Of a stretch of 64,000 nt of DNA, positions 1-9,276 are shown in pieces. The notes beneath the pieces were generated by a model that had not been told where the DNA came from, searched no databases, and was given only the letters and a program-made list of their open reading frames with translations. Position numbers and translations under genes: made by a program. Location of the stretch: contig NZ_ARWA01000001.1 in the NCBI RefSeq assembly GCF_000385335.1, positions 946,001-1,010,000 on the forward strand. Direction: 5' to 3'. This DNA comes from Methyloferula stellata AR4. Its GTDB lineage: Bacteria; Pseudomonadota; Alphaproteobacteria; Rhizobiales; Beijerinckiaceae. Positions within the stretch are counted from its first letter, which is position 1. Every line of letters starts with the position of its first letter.

Positions 1-175
1 CGGACGTCGCTTCGCTGAGAATGAGGCCGGCGGAGGCGCGCTGTACGTAATAATCGCGCATCAGCGCATTGGGGATGCGGCGGTCGACAGCGCGCGTCCG
101 CGTCAGCGGCGCCATGACGATGCGATTGGAAAGGGTGAGATCGCCGACTGTCAGCGGATCGAAAAGCGTGGGCAT
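1..175 (-). CDS. Old yellow enzyme-family flavin oxidoreductase (N-terminal part)
   Basis: Only the first 58 codons are present; the gene runs off the left edge of the window. The N-terminus contains [11 protein letters not shown], the first beta/alpha segment of FMN-binding old yellow enzymes (NemA/alkene reductase type), followed by DYYVQRAS and an acidic LILSEAT stretch. By family these enzymes use NAD(P)H to reduce C=C bonds of unsaturated carbonyls or nitro compounds in the cytoplasm. The start is the ATG at 175. It is transcribed divergently from an ArsR-type regulator beginning at 287, which suggests that the regulator controls it. The exact substrate cannot be inferred. Confidence 0.85.
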   Translation of the reverse strand, partial: MPTLFDPLTVGDLTLSNRIVMAPLTRTRAVDRRIPNALMRDYYVQRASAGLILSEATS

Positions 176-246
176 AAGCGGGGTGCCTCAGTTGGATTAA
201 GATTTTGCCGACCATCTTGGACAGATCGCTCGCGCCACCCATCTAT

Positions 247-262
247 TTCGATGTTCGTCGAA
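247..262. promoter_or_regulatory. Candidate operator: TTCGA-N6-TCGAA inverted repeat
   Basis: A short inverted repeat (TTCGA, six bases, TCGAA) lies in the 111-bp gap between the divergent oxidoreductase and ArsR-type regulator, 25 bp before the regulator's start. ArsR-family dimers bind imperfect inverted repeats in such gaps. The arms are only 5 bp, so this is a weak candidate. Confidence 0.3.
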
Positions 263-286
263 TTTAGAATATAGGCTCTGTTTCAG

Positions 287-598
287 ATGAAACAATTGGA
301 TCACCCGGATGTGAACGGGATCAGGCTCGAAGCGGTGCTGGCGGCGCTGGCCGACCCGGTGCGGCTTTCCATCGTCGCGTCGCTTAGCGATGAGGGCGAG
401 CACAGCGCCAGCGCCTTCGATTGCGACATCGCGAGCTCGACCTTGAGCCATCATCTGAAGGTGTTGCGCGAGGCCGGCGTCATCAGCCATCGCAAGGAAG
501 GCACACGCTGCTTCGTGTCCTTGCGGCCGGAGCTCGACCAGGTTTTCCCCGGGCTTTTGAAAACCGTGCTGGACTTCGCGCCGAAGGATCGGGGTTAG
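287..598 (+). CDS. ArsR-family winged-helix transcriptional regulator
   Basis: 103 residues, a normal size for a stand-alone ArsR/SmtB regulator. After a short N-terminal helix, LAALADPVRLSIVASL is the typical first helix pair. The recognition region SSTLSHHLKVLREAGVI and the wing HRKEGTRCFVSL follow at about residues 47-81. There is no ELCVCDL-type metal-binding cysteine pair; single cysteines sit near residues 46 and 76, so thiol or redox sensing is possible but unproven. It is divergent from the old yellow enzyme at the window edge, and such pairs often consist of a repressor and an electrophile-reducing enzyme. Confidence 0.85.
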   Translation: MKQLDHPDVNGIRLEAVLAALADPVRLSIVASLSDEGEHSASAFDCDIASSTLSHHLKVLREAGVISHRKEGTRCFVSLRPELDQVFPGLLKTVLDFAPKDRG

Positions 599-702
599 GC
601 CGCGCGAATAAGCCGAGCACCTCCTCGCCGCCGGACCAAACCGTGCTAAATATCCAGGCGGTGCCGAACGCCAAGGGCGGCCCGGCTCGAAAGAGGTGAC
701 CC

Positions 703-909
703 ATGCGATATGGTCTTGCCGTGATCTTCATTTGCGCGATCGGAAGCGGCGCGGCCTCCGCTCTGCCGATGGTTGGCCCCCATACGGTTTCGGTGTCGAA
801 AGCGGCCGCCGTCGTGCAAGCCGCGAAGCGCAACCACGCGCCGCCCGCACACCGTCACGGCCGCGCCGACAATGGCATCCATCCCTTGGTCGGAAGCGGC
901 AACTATTAA
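703..909 (+). CDS. Small secreted protein of unknown function
   Basis: 68 residues. The first 20 form a clear signal peptide (basic MR, hydrophobic GLAVIFICAIG, small residues up to ASA). The mature part is short, polar and rich in His, Ala and Arg (NHAPPAHRHGR). A GAGGTGA ribosome-binding site stands directly before the ATG. I do not recognise the family. It lies between the ArsR regulator and the aldo/keto reductase with its own spacing, so it is probably monocistronic. The 217 bases after it hold no gene I can support. Confidence 0.55.
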   Translation: MRYGLAVIFICAIGSGAASALPMVGPHTVSVSKAAAVVQAAKRNHAPPAHRHGRADNGIHPLVGSGNY

Positions 910-1126
910 ATCGAAGAGCGTTTTTGGCGCATCGCGCGCGTGATGACGGCACGCTGCCGCCGTTCGCGCGCCGCCACGAAACCTCCACGCGCGACCGCGA
1001 CCGCGCGTTGAGATTCCTCCGATCTTATCTTCACTGTTCGCATTTCCGCACAGCCCGTGCAGATCTATGCGATTTTCGCATATGTCGGTAACCTCTAATA
1101 AAGGCCATCTTTAAAGGAGATGGCCC

Positions 1127-2005
1127 ATGGACAGCATTGACCCGTCCCGTGTGTTCCCGCTCGGCAGCCGTAGCGTGAAGCGGCTCGGCTATGGCGCCAT
1201 GCAGCTCGCAGGGCCTGGCGTGTTCGGGCCTCCCAAGGATCGTGACGCGGCGCTGGCGGTCTTGCGCGAAGCGGTGGCGAGCGGGGTGAACCATATCGAC
1301 ACGAGCGACTTCTACGGCCCGCATGTCACCAATCGGCTCATCCGCGAAGCGCTGCACCCCTATCCCGGCGATCTCACCATCGTCACCAAGATCAGCGCAA
1401 AACGCGGCGCGGATGGATCCTGGATCCCGGCTTTCTCGCCGGAGGAGCTGACGCAGGCCGTCCACGACAATCTCCGCAATCTTGGTCTGGATGTGCTCGA
1501 CGTGGTCAATCTGCGGAGCATGTTCAGCATACATGGCCCTGCCGAGGGGTCGATCGAAGCGCCGCTGACGGTTTTGGCCGAGTTGCAGCAAAAAGGTTTG
1601 GTCCGTCACATCGGGCTGAGCAATGTCACGCCAACGCAGATCGCGGAAGGCCGCCGCATCTGCGAGATCGTCTGCGTGCAGAACTACTATAATCTCGCGC
1701 ATCGCGATGACGATGCCATGATCGACGACCTCGCTCGCGACGGTATCGCCTATGTGCCGTTCTTTCCGCTCGGCGGCTTTAATCCGCTACAATCGTCCAC
1801 CTTGTCCGACGTCGCGGCGCGCCTCGGTGCCACGCCGATGCAGATCGCGCTTGCGTGGCTCCTGCATCGCGCGCCCAACATTCTTCTCATTCCCGGCACT
1901 GCGTCTGTCGCGCATTTGAAAGAGAACCTCGCCGCGGCGAACTGGGCGTTGCCGGATGACGCGCTCAAGGAGTTGGATCATATAGCGAACGCCGAGTCCG
2001 CCTGA
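1127..2005 (+). CDS. Aldo/keto reductase family oxidoreductase
   Basis: 292 residues with a strong AAGGAGATGG ribosome-binding site before the ATG. The TIM-barrel signatures of the family are visible: GYGAMQLAGPGVFG at the N-terminus, the active-site segment HIDTSDFYGPHVTN (Asp and Tyr of the catalytic tetrad, about residues 56-70), VTKIS (Lys), and the C-terminal NADPH-binding LIPGTASVAHLKEN. Substrates are small aldehydes or ketones and cannot be predicted. It ends 33 bp from the convergent end of the fadJ-like gene and seems to be a single-gene unit. Confidence 0.9.
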   Translation: MDSIDPSRVFPLGSRSVKRLGYGAMQLAGPGVFGPPKDRDAALAVLREAVASGVNHIDTSDFYGPHVTNRLIREALHPYPGDLTIVTKISAKRGADGSWIPAFSPEELTQAVHDNLRNLGLDVLDVVNLRSMFSIHGPAEGSIEAPLTVLAELQQKGLVRHIGLSNVTPTQIAEGRRICEIVCVQNYYNLAHRDDDAMIDDLARDGIAYVPFFPLGGFNPLQSSTLSDVAARLGATPMQIALAWLLHRAPNILLIPGTASVAHLKENLAAANWALPDDALKELDHIANAESA

Positions 2006-2037
2006 CGGGGCGGGCGAGACGCCTCTCCTGGCCCGGG

Positions 2038-4248
2038 CTACGCCGCGGCCTTCGCCTTGCTTGCAAAGCGTCCGTAAAAACTCTCGCCTGTGACGGCGAG
2101 ATCTTTCAAGAGCTGCGGCGGCGCGAAGCGCGCGCCATGTTTGGCGGCTAGCGTCTCGCACAGCGCAAGAAATGCTGCCGCGCCCATCCCGTCGACATAG
2201 CTCAGCACGCCGCCTGTAAAAGGCGCGAAACCGAAGCCGATGATCGAACCGACATCGGCCTCGCGCGGGTCCGTCACAATGCCTTCTTCCATGGTCCGGA
2301 TCGCTTCGACCGCCTGTACGGCAAGAAAGCGCTGCTTCAATTCATCCAAGCTGACTGTCTCGGGATCACGCTTCACGTTCTGCAAATCGGCAAGGCCAGG
2401 CCAGAGGCTCTTCGTGGCCTTTTCGGGATAGTCGTAAAAGCCTTTGCGGTTCTTACGGCCCTGCCGCCCATGCGTCACGACCATGGCCTCAAGCAGTTTT
2501 TCCTGAGCCGCATCGACGGCCAGGGCACCGAGGTCATTCTTCATCGCCTTCAGAATCTTATAGACGAGGTCGATCGCAACCTCGTCGGAGAGCGCCAAAG
2601 GTCCGACCGGCATGCCCGCCATTTTCGCGGCGTTTTCGATCAGCGCCGGCGGCACGCCTTCGAGCAGCATGAGATGACCTTCGCGCAGATAATTATTGAC
2701 GCAGCGATTGGCGAAGAACCCATGCCCGTCGTTGACGACGATGGGCGTCTTCTTGATCGCGCGGACATAATCGAGCGCGACAGCCAGCGCGCGGTCGCCC
2801 GTCTTCGCGCCGAGGATGACTTCGACCAGGAGCATTTTCTCGACCGGCGAGAAGAAATGAATGCCGATGAAATCTTGCGGACTCGCGAAAGTCTCGGCGA
2901 GCGAAGTGATCGGCAAGGTGGAGGTGTTCGACGCAAAGATCGCGCTCTCGCTCATCGCGGCCTGCGCCTTTTGCGTGACCTCGGCCTTGATGGCGCGATC
3001 CTCGAACACGGCTTCGATCACGAGATCGCAGCCTGCGAGATCGGCGTAATCGGCTGAGGGCTTGATATGCGACAGGAGTTTTTCCTTGTCTGCTGTCTTC
3101 GCCTTGCCCTTCAAGACCTGCCCCGAAATCGAGGCTTCCGCATAGGCTTTACCCTTGTCTGCGGTCGCCTGGTCCTTATCGATCAAAACGACATCGATAC
3201 CGGCGAGAGCCGTGACATACGCAATCCCCGCGCCCATGAAACCCGCGCCGAGAACGCCAAGTTTTTTGGGCGCCGAGGGCGGTACATGCGCCGGCCGCCG
3301 CGCGCCCTTGTTCAATTCGCCCATGGAGACGAAGAGCGTGCGGATCATCGCCTTGGCTTCGGGCGAGCGCAGGATCTTCGCAAACCAGCGCGATTCGATT
3401 CTGAGGCCAATGTCGAAGGGCACTTGCAGCCCCTCATAGACCGCATGAAGGATCGCTTTGGCGGCTGGATAATTATCATGCGTCTCGCGCCGGTAGATGG
3501 CATTCGCCGCCGACCAGACCATCATGCCTTGCGGCGAGAAGACTTTTCCCGACGGCGGTTTGAAATTGGGTTCGTCCCACGGCGCGACGGCTTTGCCGCC
3601 ACCCTTGATCCAGGCTTTCGCCTTATCGATCAGCTCGGCGGCGGGCACGACCTCATGCACGAGGCCCATGGCCTTGGCGGCGGCGGGGCGCAATTGCTCG
3701 CCGCGAAACATCATCTGCAAGGCATCGCCCGTCTGCATGAGGCGCGCGACGCGCTGCGTGCCGCCGGCGCCTGGAAAAAGTCCGATCTTGATCTCGGGCA
3801 GCCCGACGCGGACCTTGTCGCCGTCGGCCATTACGCGATGATGGCAGGCAAGCGCCATCTCGAAAGCGCCGCCGAGGCAAAGGCCGTTAATCGCCGCGAC
3901 GAAGGGCTTTCCGCAGGTCTCCAGTTTCCGGTAGAGCACGGAAAGACTACGCGAGGCCTCGAAGAAACCTTTCATCGCTTCGTCTTCGCCGTGCGCGGCC
4001 AGCGCCTGCTTATAGGCTTCGGCGATGGCCTGCAGCATGGAGAGATCGGCGCCGCCGGAAAACGTGTCCTTGGCCGAGGTGATCACACAGCCTTTGATCG
4101 CGGCGTCGGCAACAACATGATCGATGACGGAATCCACTTCCCGCATCGCAGGCTCGGTGATGAGATTCATCGAGCGCTCGGGCATGTCCCAGGAGAGAAG
4201 CGCGATGCCGTCGGCGTCGACGTCGAAGCGGAAGTTTTTGATGTCCAT
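2038..4248 (-). CDS. fadJ: Fatty-acid oxidation multifunctional protein: enoyl-CoA hydratase / 3-hydroxyacyl-CoA dehydrogenase
   Basis: 736 residues from the ATG at 4248, which has a GGAG site nine bases upstream; an in-frame ATG five codons earlier lacks one. The N-terminal crotonase domain (about 5-200) has the oxyanion segment GLCLGGAFEMALACH and the catalytic-Glu region PEIKIGLFPGAGGTQR. The NAD-binding domain starts near residue 330 with GVLGAGFMGAGIAYV, and the C-terminal dehydrogenase domain contains DGHGFFANRCVNNYL. It performs the hydration and NAD-linked oxidation steps of beta-oxidation. The thiolase gene immediately upstream on the same strand supplies the final step, although repeat family D separates them. 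Confidence 0.94.
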   Translation of the reverse strand: MDIKNFRFDVDADGIALLSWDMPERSMNLITEPAMREVDSVIDHVVADAAIKGCVITSAKDTFSGGADLSMLQAIAEAYKQALAAHGEDEAMKGFFEASRSLSVLYRKLETCGKPFVAAINGLCLGGAFEMALACHHRVMADGDKVRVGLPEIKIGLFPGAGGTQRVARLMQTGDALQMMFRGEQLRPAAAKAMGLVHEVVPAAELIDKAKAWIKGGGKAVAPWDEPNFKPPSGKVFSPQGMMVWSAANAIYRRETHDNYPAAKAILHAVYEGLQVPFDIGLRIESRWFAKILRSPEAKAMIRTLFVSMGELNKGARRPAHVPPSAPKKLGVLGAGFMGAGIAYVTALAGIDVVLIDKDQATADKGKAYAEASISGQVLKGKAKTADKEKLLSHIKPSADYADLAGCDLVIEAVFEDRAIKAEVTQKAQAAMSESAIFASNTSTLPITSLAETFASPQDFIGIHFFSPVEKMLLVEVILGAKTGDRALAVALDYVRAIKKTPIVVNDGHGFFANRCVNNYLREGHLMLLEGVPPALIENAAKMAGMPVGPLALSDEVAIDLVYKILKAMKNDLGALAVDAAQEKLLEAMVVTHGRQGRKNRKGFYDYPEKATKSLWPGLADLQNVKRDPETVSLDELKQRFLAVQAVEAIRTMEEGIVTDPREADVGSIIGFGFAPFTGGVLSYVDGMGAAAFLALCETLAAKHGARFAPPQLLKDLAVTGESFYGRFASKAKAAA

Positions 4249-4297
4249 GTTCTGTCGCTCCACTTTTTTCGGTCCTAGAACATCAAACTTTCAACCG

Positions 4298-4380
4298 CGT
4301 CATGGCCGGGCTTGACCCGGCCATCCAGGCGCCTTGAAAAGAGTTGTGCTTGGATGCGCGGATCAAGTCCGCGCATGACG
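4298..4380. repeat. Intergenic palindromic repeat, family D copy 1
   Basis: The segment opens with a hairpin-forming GGCCGGGCTTGACCCGGCC and closes with GCGCGGATCAAGTCCGCGC followed by ATGACG, giving two hairpins between cgtcat and atgacg ends. A related sequence recurs at 11911-11986. It lies between the thiolase and fadJ genes, which are read in the same direction, so it would be part of any joint transcript. Confidence 0.75.
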
Positions 4381-4439
4381 CCGCTCGATGATTCTTCATA
4401 AACGTTCACTGCTTTAAATGTGCGCTATCCAAAAATCCG

Positions 4440-5645
4440 TCATACCCGCTCGATGATGGTCGCCGTGCCCATGCCGGCGCCGATGCACATTGTGACGAGC
4501 GCCGTGGCCTTGCCGCTGCGTTCCAATTCGTCGAGCGCGGTGCCGATCAGCATGGCCCCCGTTGCGCCCAAGGGATGACCCATGGCAATGGCACCGCCAT
4601 TCACATTGAGCCGGTCGGTGCCGATGTCGAAAGCCTGACAGAAGCGCAGCACCACCGCCGAAAAGGCCTCGTTGACCTCCAAAAGATCGATATCGGAAAG
4701 ATTCATGCCCGCGCGTGCAAGCACTTTCCTGGTCACATCGATGGGGCCGGTCAGCATCAAAGCGGGCTCCGAGCCGATCGTCGCAAAAGCGCGAATGCGC
4801 CCACGCGGTTTCAACGCAGCCGCCTCGCCGCCTGCCTTCGAGCCGATCAGCACAGCACCGGCGCCATCGACGATGCCCGACGAATTGCCGGCGTGATGCA
4901 CATGTTTCACCGCTTCGATCTCGGGATGCGCGTCGACCGCGACGGCATCGAAACCGCCTTGTTCGCCCATCATGGTGAACGAGGGTTTCAAAGCCGCGAG
5001 CGACTGCATATCGGTCGAAGGCCGCATATGTTCGTCGCGGTCGAGGATCAGCATGCCGTTGATGTCGCGCACCGGCGCGATCGCCTTGGTGAAATAGCCT
5101 TTTTCCCAGGCAGCGGCCGCGCGCTGCTGCGACTGCACGGCATAGGCGTCCACATCGTCGCGGGAGAAGCCATATTTCGTCGCGATGAGATCGGCGGAGA
5201 TTCCCTGCGGCATGAAATAGGATTTGATCGCGATTGCCGGATCGACCGGCCAGGCGGCGCCAGAGGCTGAAAGACCGACGCGGCTCATCGACTCGACGCC
5301 GCCGCCGATCGTCAGATCATGTTGCCCGGCCATCACCTGCGCGGCGGCGAAATTGACCGCGTCGAGGCCCGAGGCGCAGAAGCGGTTGATCTGGACGCCC
5401 GGCACGTGATCGCCGTAATCGGCCGTAAGCGCTGCCGCGCGAGCGATGTCGCCGCCGGCTTCGCCGACCGGATCGACGCAGCCCAGCACCACATCGTCCA
5501 CAAGCTTGGTGTCGAGATGATTGCGGGACTTGAGTGCGGCTAGCACCGTCGCGGCAAGGCCCAATGTGGAGACTTCGTGCAGCGCGCCATCCGGTTTGCC
5601 GCGCCCGCGCGGCGTGCGGACATGATCGAAGATGAAAGCATCCAT
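4440..5645 (-). CDS. fadA: Acetyl-CoA C-acyltransferase (3-ketoacyl-CoA thiolase)
   Basis: 401 residues from the ATG at 5645, which has GGAG seven bases upstream; an ATG two codons earlier sits too close to that site. Thiolase features are complete: the nucleophilic Cys in [12 protein letters not shown] (about residue 87), the His in [16 protein letters not shown], and the second catalytic Cys in [13 protein letters not shown] near the C-terminus. It releases acetyl-CoA from 3-ketoacyl-CoA, the last step of a beta-oxidation round, and sits upstream of the hydratase/dehydrogenase partner. A biosynthetic acetoacetyl-CoA role (PhaA-like) is possible, but the neighbour favours degradation. Confidence 0.93.
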   Translation of the reverse strand: MDAFIFDHVRTPRGRGKPDGALHEVSTLGLAATVLAALKSRNHLDTKLVDDVVLGCVDPVGEAGGDIARAAALTADYGDHVPGVQINRFCASGLDAVNFAAAQVMAGQHDLTIGGGVESMSRVGLSASGAAWPVDPAIAIKSYFMPQGISADLIATKYGFSRDDVDAYAVQSQQRAAAAWEKGYFTKAIAPVRDINGMLILDRDEHMRPSTDMQSLAALKPSFTMMGEQGGFDAVAVDAHPEIEAVKHVHHAGNSSGIVDGAGAVLIGSKAGGEAAALKPRGRIRAFATIGSEPALMLTGPIDVTRKVLARAGMNLSDIDLLEVNEAFSAVVLRFCQAFDIGTDRLNVNGGAIAMGHPLGATGAMLIGTALDELERSGKATALVTMCIGAGMGTATIIERV

Positions 5646-5828
5646 GGTCATTCTCCAGCTCGGGATAGGCGCTGCAATAGGAAATAGGTGATAATCACGT
5701 TTTTGGGAGGGCGAGCCGGTCTAAAAGCCGATCTTATGAGGCTCCCCTGAATGGACTGCTTTGCCTAACTTTGGAGCGGTGCTAAGGGAGCACTTCGCCT
5801 TTCCAGCTGTTTTTTAGAGGCCGTCCGC

Positions 5829-7040
5829 ATGAGCAAGATCAAGGTCGAAAATCCCGTCGTCGAGATCGATGGCGATGAGATGACCCGGATCATCTGGCAC
5901 TATATCCGCGATAAGCTGATCCATCCCTATCTCGATATCAATCTCGATTATTACGATCTTTCGATCGAAAATCGCGACGCGACGCGCGATCAGGTGACGG
6001 TGGATTGCGCCAATGCGGTCAAAAAATACGGCGTCGGCGTCAAATGCGCCACGATCACGCCGGACGAGGCGCGTGTCGAGGAATTCAAGCTGAAAGAAAT
6101 GTGGAAATCGCCGAACGGCACGATCCGCAACATTCTGGGTGGCGTCATTTTCCGCGAGCCGATCATCTGCAAGAACGTGCCGCGCTTGGTGCCTGGCTGG
6201 ACGCAGCCGATCGTCATCGGCCGCCACGCCTTCGGCGATCAATATCGCGCGACCGATTTCAAGGTACCCGGCAAGGGCCGGCTGACGATCAAATTCGAGG
6301 GCGAGGACGGCACCGTTATCGAGAAGGAGGTTTTCAACTTCCCCGGCCCGGGTGTGTCGCTCTCCATGTATAATCTCGACGATTCGATCAAGGATTTTGC
6401 CCGCGCCTCTATGAATTACGGGCTCAATCGCAAATATCCGGTCTATCTTTCGACCAAGAATACGATTCTCAAGGCCTATGACGGCCGCTTCAAGGATCTG
6501 TTCGAGGAAATCTACCAAAACGAGTTCAAGGCGAAATTCACCGAAGCCGGCATCACCTATGAGCATAGGCTGATCGACGACATGGTCGCCTCGGCGCTGA
6601 AATGGTCCGGCGGCTATGTCTGGGCCTGTAAGAATTATGACGGCGACGTGCAGTCCGACACGGTCGCGCAAGGCTTCGGATCGCTCGGTCTTATGACCTC
6701 GGTTTTGATGACGCCGGATGGCCAGACCGTCGAGGCGGAGGCGGCGCATGGCACCGTGACACGGCACTATCGCGAGCACCAAAAGGGCAAAGAGACCTCG
6801 ACCAATTCGATCGCCTCGATTTTCGCCTGGACCCGCGGCCTGGCGCATCGGGCGAAACTCGATGGAAACGAGGGACTGGCACGATTCGCCAACACGCTGG
6901 AAAAAGTCTGCGTCGCCACCGTCGAGGACGGATTCATGACGAAAGACCTAGCCCTGCTTGTCGGCGCCGACCAGAAATGGCTCTCGACCACCGGCTTTCT
7001 CGACAAGATCGATGAAAACTTGCGCAAAGCGATGGCCTGA
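5829..7040 (+). CDS. icd: NADP-dependent isocitrate dehydrogenase, eukaryote-like type
   Basis: 403 residues. The sequence [18 protein letters not shown] at the N-terminus, the substrate loop around [29 protein letters not shown] and the cofactor segment [15 protein letters not shown] identify the homodimeric type II NADP enzyme shared by alphaproteobacteria and mitochondria. It converts isocitrate to 2-oxoglutarate and is a main source of NADPH in the cytoplasm. It is flanked by intergenic DNA on both sides and appears to be monocistronic. Confidence 0.97.
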   Translation: MSKIKVENPVVEIDGDEMTRIIWHYIRDKLIHPYLDINLDYYDLSIENRDATRDQVTVDCANAVKKYGVGVKCATITPDEARVEEFKLKEMWKSPNGTIRNILGGVIFREPIICKNVPRLVPGWTQPIVIGRHAFGDQYRATDFKVPGKGRLTIKFEGEDGTVIEKEVFNFPGPGVSLSMYNLDDSIKDFARASMNYGLNRKYPVYLSTKNTILKAYDGRFKDLFEEIYQNEFKAKFTEAGITYEHRLIDDMVASALKWSGGYVWACKNYDGDVQSDTVAQGFGSLGLMTSVLMTPDGQTVEAEAAHGTVTRHYREHQKGKETSTNSIASIFAWTRGLAHRAKLDGNEGLARFANTLEKVCVATVEDGFMTKDLALLVGADQKWLSTTGFLDKIDENLRKAMA

Positions 7041-7053
7041 TTCGGGGATGAAG

Positions 7054-7085
7054 CCCCAAAAATCAAGTAAATAAGCCTTTTGGGG
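7054..7085. other. Inverted repeat CCCCAAAA / TTTTGGGG after icd
   Basis: An 8-bp perfect inverted repeat with a 16-base loop begins 14 bases after the icd stop and ends 76 bases before the dksA start. It could form the 3' end of the icd transcript, but no U-tract follows the right arm, so a terminator role is only a possibility. Confidence 0.35.
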
Positions 7086-7161
7086 GTGCTCGAAATGATT
7101 GTATGCCGCCGCGCGTGTCGCTATAAGGACCGGCGTTTGGGTTATTCGGATACTCAACACG

Positions 7162-7581
7162 ATGGCGGCGGATACGTTCGACACTAACTACAGGCCATCC
7201 GAAGACGAGCCCTTCATGAATGATCGGCAGCGCGAATATTTTCGTCGCAAGCTGCTCGCGTGGAAAGAAGATCTTCTGAAGGAAAGCCGCGAAACGCTGG
7301 TCGTTTTGCAGAGCGAAAACGAAAACCATCCAGATCTCGCCGACCGGGCATCGTCGGAAACCGACCGTGCCATCGAGCTGCGCGCCCGAGACCGGCAACG
7401 CAAACTGATCTCCAAGATAGAGGCAGCGCTCGAGCGCCTGGACGAAGGCACTTACGGCTATTGCGAGGAGACGGGCGAGCCCATCTCTCTCAAACGGCTT
7501 GATGCCCGGCCGATCGCGACTTTGTCGGTCGAGGCGCAAGAGCGCCACGAGCGGCGCGAAAAGGTCTATCGGGATCCGTGA
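7162..7581 (+). CDS. dksA: RNA polymerase-binding transcription factor DksA
   Basis: 139 residues from the ATG at 7162, chosen because the family begins with a (M)xxxTFDTNYRPSxDEPFM-type segment. The coiled-coil (about residues 30-100) is followed by the zinc-finger-like region GYCEETGEPISLKRLDARP. Only one Cys of the four in the enterobacterial finger remains, which is usual for alphaproteobacterial DksA. It binds the RNA polymerase secondary channel and works with ppGpp on rRNA and amino-acid promoters. A family B repeat starts at its stop codon. Confidence 0.93.
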   Translation: MAADTFDTNYRPSEDEPFMNDRQREYFRRKLLAWKEDLLKESRETLVVLQSENENHPDLADRASSETDRAIELRARDRQRKLISKIEAALERLDEGTYGYCEETGEPISLKRLDARPIATLSVEAQERHERREKVYRDP

Positions 7582-7623
7582 GCATGTCCTGATCGGAAAA
7601 GTTGCGAACTTTTCGAATCAGAT
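7582..7623. repeat. Stop-codon-abutting hairpin repeat, family B copy 1 (after dksA)
   Basis: The TGA of dksA is the first part of TGAGCATG, the usual left edge of this family. The core is the hairpin GAAAAGTT-GCG-AACTTTTC. The outer arms are less conserved than in the other copies. See copies after 26063, 31459, 37642 and 53705. Confidence 0.7.
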
Positions 7624-7676
7624 GGGGCGCGAAAAACCGGAGAGGCGATGCGCCTGAGCCGAATACGGTCTCCGGC

Positions 7677-8630
7677 TCAAGATTCCTTCATATTGCGGCC
7701 GAGCAATTTCGCCATTTCCTCTTCGAGCGATTCGAGAGCGTCCAATGGCGTCGGCGCCTTGTCGGATTTGTCAGACGGCGGAGAGGCCACAGCTGGCGCT
7801 TCCGACGGGCCTGCTGCCGCAGCGGGCGCCGCGACGGGGGGGACCTGGCCCCCGGGCCCGGCGGCAGGTCCGCTGGGCGCAGGTGCGGCGGTCACGGGAT
7901 TAGGCACGGGGCGCGGCCGTAAAAATGACGGTGGAGTGGTCGGCGTTCTTGGCGCCACCGAGGGCGCGCTAGGCGCTACAGTGGTGCCCTCGGCCGCTGA
8001 CCCAAGGGGTGGAGCGGCGGGTTTCGGGCCGAAAGACGGCGGCGAAACCGTGGTCCGGCGGGGCGGCAGCGGCAGGAAGGGCGGCCGAGCGGGTGCAGCC
8101 GGGCCAACCGCCGGCGTCGGCGAGGGAGCCACGGTCGGAGCCTGAGTTGGAGGGGGCGGCGTTGCCTGCTCCCGCGCGGCGACGGGCTCTTCCGGCACGA
8201 GTTTCGGTTCGGCGGGGATGGAAGGCGGGGGCGCGGCGGGTGGCGGGGTCTGGCCACCTGGCCATGACAGAGGCGCAACCGTCGGCTCTTTGTCGCGCGG
8301 TCGCACAGCTTCGTCGCGTGGCCGCGCAGCTTCCCGCGCCTCGGCCCTGACGATCTCCGATTCGATCAAAACGTCATTGGGACCGCCGATCATCACGAGA
8401 TGTTCGACATTGTCCCGGCGTATGAGGACGAGCTGGCGTTGCCTGTCGAGGTCGAAGGCATCGACCACGCCGAGGCGCGGCTGACGCGTCCTGCCGCCCG
8501 GCATATGAAGCCTGCGGCCGAAGGCCAAGCGGAAAATGAATAAGATGAGCAGAGCCGCAACGAGAAATGCGACCGCTCCCGCCGAAAACATCAGCGTCTT
8601 ATTCTCGAAAAACTTGTCAAACCCCAACAT
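7677..8630 (-). CDS. FliO-like single-pass membrane protein with long Pro/Ala-rich tail
   Basis: 317 residues. A transmembrane helix (about 14-36, FSAGAVAFLVAALLILFIF) precedes a compact domain of about 55 residues (RLGVVDAFDLDRQRQLVLIRR, then VEHLVMIGGPNDVLIES) that matches the FliO fold: hydrophobic strand, DRQRQLVLIRRD, and the conserved IGGPND. The remaining 200 residues are low-complexity Pro/Ala and end in an amphipathic helix (PLDALESLEEEMAKLL). FliO helps assemble the flagellar export gate, but no other flagellar gene is in the window, so the true role may be different. The neighbour downstream on the plus strand is cckA. Confidence 0.55.
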   Translation of the reverse strand: MLGFDKFFENKTLMFSAGAVAFLVAALLILFIFRLAFGRRLHMPGGRTRQPRLGVVDAFDLDRQRQLVLIRRDNVEHLVMIGGPNDVLIESEIVRAEAREAARPRDEAVRPRDKEPTVAPLSWPGGQTPPPAAPPPSIPAEPKLVPEEPVAAREQATPPPPTQAPTVAPSPTPAVGPAAPARPPFLPLPPRRTTVSPPSFGPKPAAPPLGSAAEGTTVAPSAPSVAPRTPTTPPSFLRPRPVPNPVTAAPAPSGPAAGPGGQVPPVAAPAAAAGPSEAPAVASPPSDKSDKAPTPLDALESLEEEMAKLLGRNMKES

Positions 8631-8793
8631 AGGGTCGGCTCACTCAAAAACTCGACTACGATAACATTAACACGACATTCTGCTATCCGTGCAAACAAGG
8701 TAAATCAATGGTTAACGATTCTCTAAGTGGGTGCCGTCCCCAGCTTGAGCACTACCGGCCGACGGATCGGACCGCCGGCCAGTGAATCGCAAT

Positions 8794-9054
8794 TCAGCGG
8801 GGAGACGAAAAATTGCCGGGCCCCTCGGGATGATAGGGACTCGCACCGAGTCCCATCCGTCCCAAAGTTCCGGACTGATGATATTCCTCTTGCGTCCATT
8901 GCTCCGCCGAAGGCCCGCGGGCACCCGGCGCCCAAGGCGAATAAGGTACTGGCGCACCGTAGACGGTAGTATATTGATAAAAGGGCTGTGCTCCAGCCGG
9001 GAGAGCGCCGAGGACGGCAGCCATCGCGAGGCCGAGCATCAAGGTCACTTTCAT
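8794..9054 (-). CDS. Small secreted Pro/Gly/Tyr-rich protein
   Basis: 86 residues from the ATG at 9054, supported by GGAGG seven bases upstream. The signal peptide is clear (MKVTLMLGLAMAAVLGALPAGA, cleavage before QPF). The mature 64 residues are rich in Pro, Gly and Tyr (QYTTVYGAPVPYSPWAPGA; LGASPYHPEGPGNFSSP) and lack cysteines. I do not recognise a family; such short proteins in alphaproteobacteria are usually annotated as hypothetical. It is divergent from cckA. Confidence 0.65.
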   Translation of the reverse strand: MKVTLMLGLAMAAVLGALPAGAQPFYQYTTVYGAPVPYSPWAPGARGPSAEQWTQEEYHQSGTLGRMGLGASPYHPEGPGNFSSPR

Positions 9055-9276
9055 TGCCGCCTCCAAGAGCGATTCGTCCGAAAGGCAATCGGACATATGA
9101 TGGTTCTTCAACGCGCTATAGCATGTTTCGTTGCGGAGCCAGTATTGGTCTCCCCCATGGTTTAATCTTCGTCGATGACGTCGATCAAAACGGGTCATGC
9201 GTGCACAGGTCAGGTTTCGAAATAATGTCAGAAGCCGTGAAGGAACAGGGGCACACCGCGGCCAAATCGATTATAG

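Noticed and set aside
3067-4278. 403-codon plus-strand frame opposite the fadJ-like gene
   Set aside because: Antisense frame without motifs; fadJ assignment is secure.
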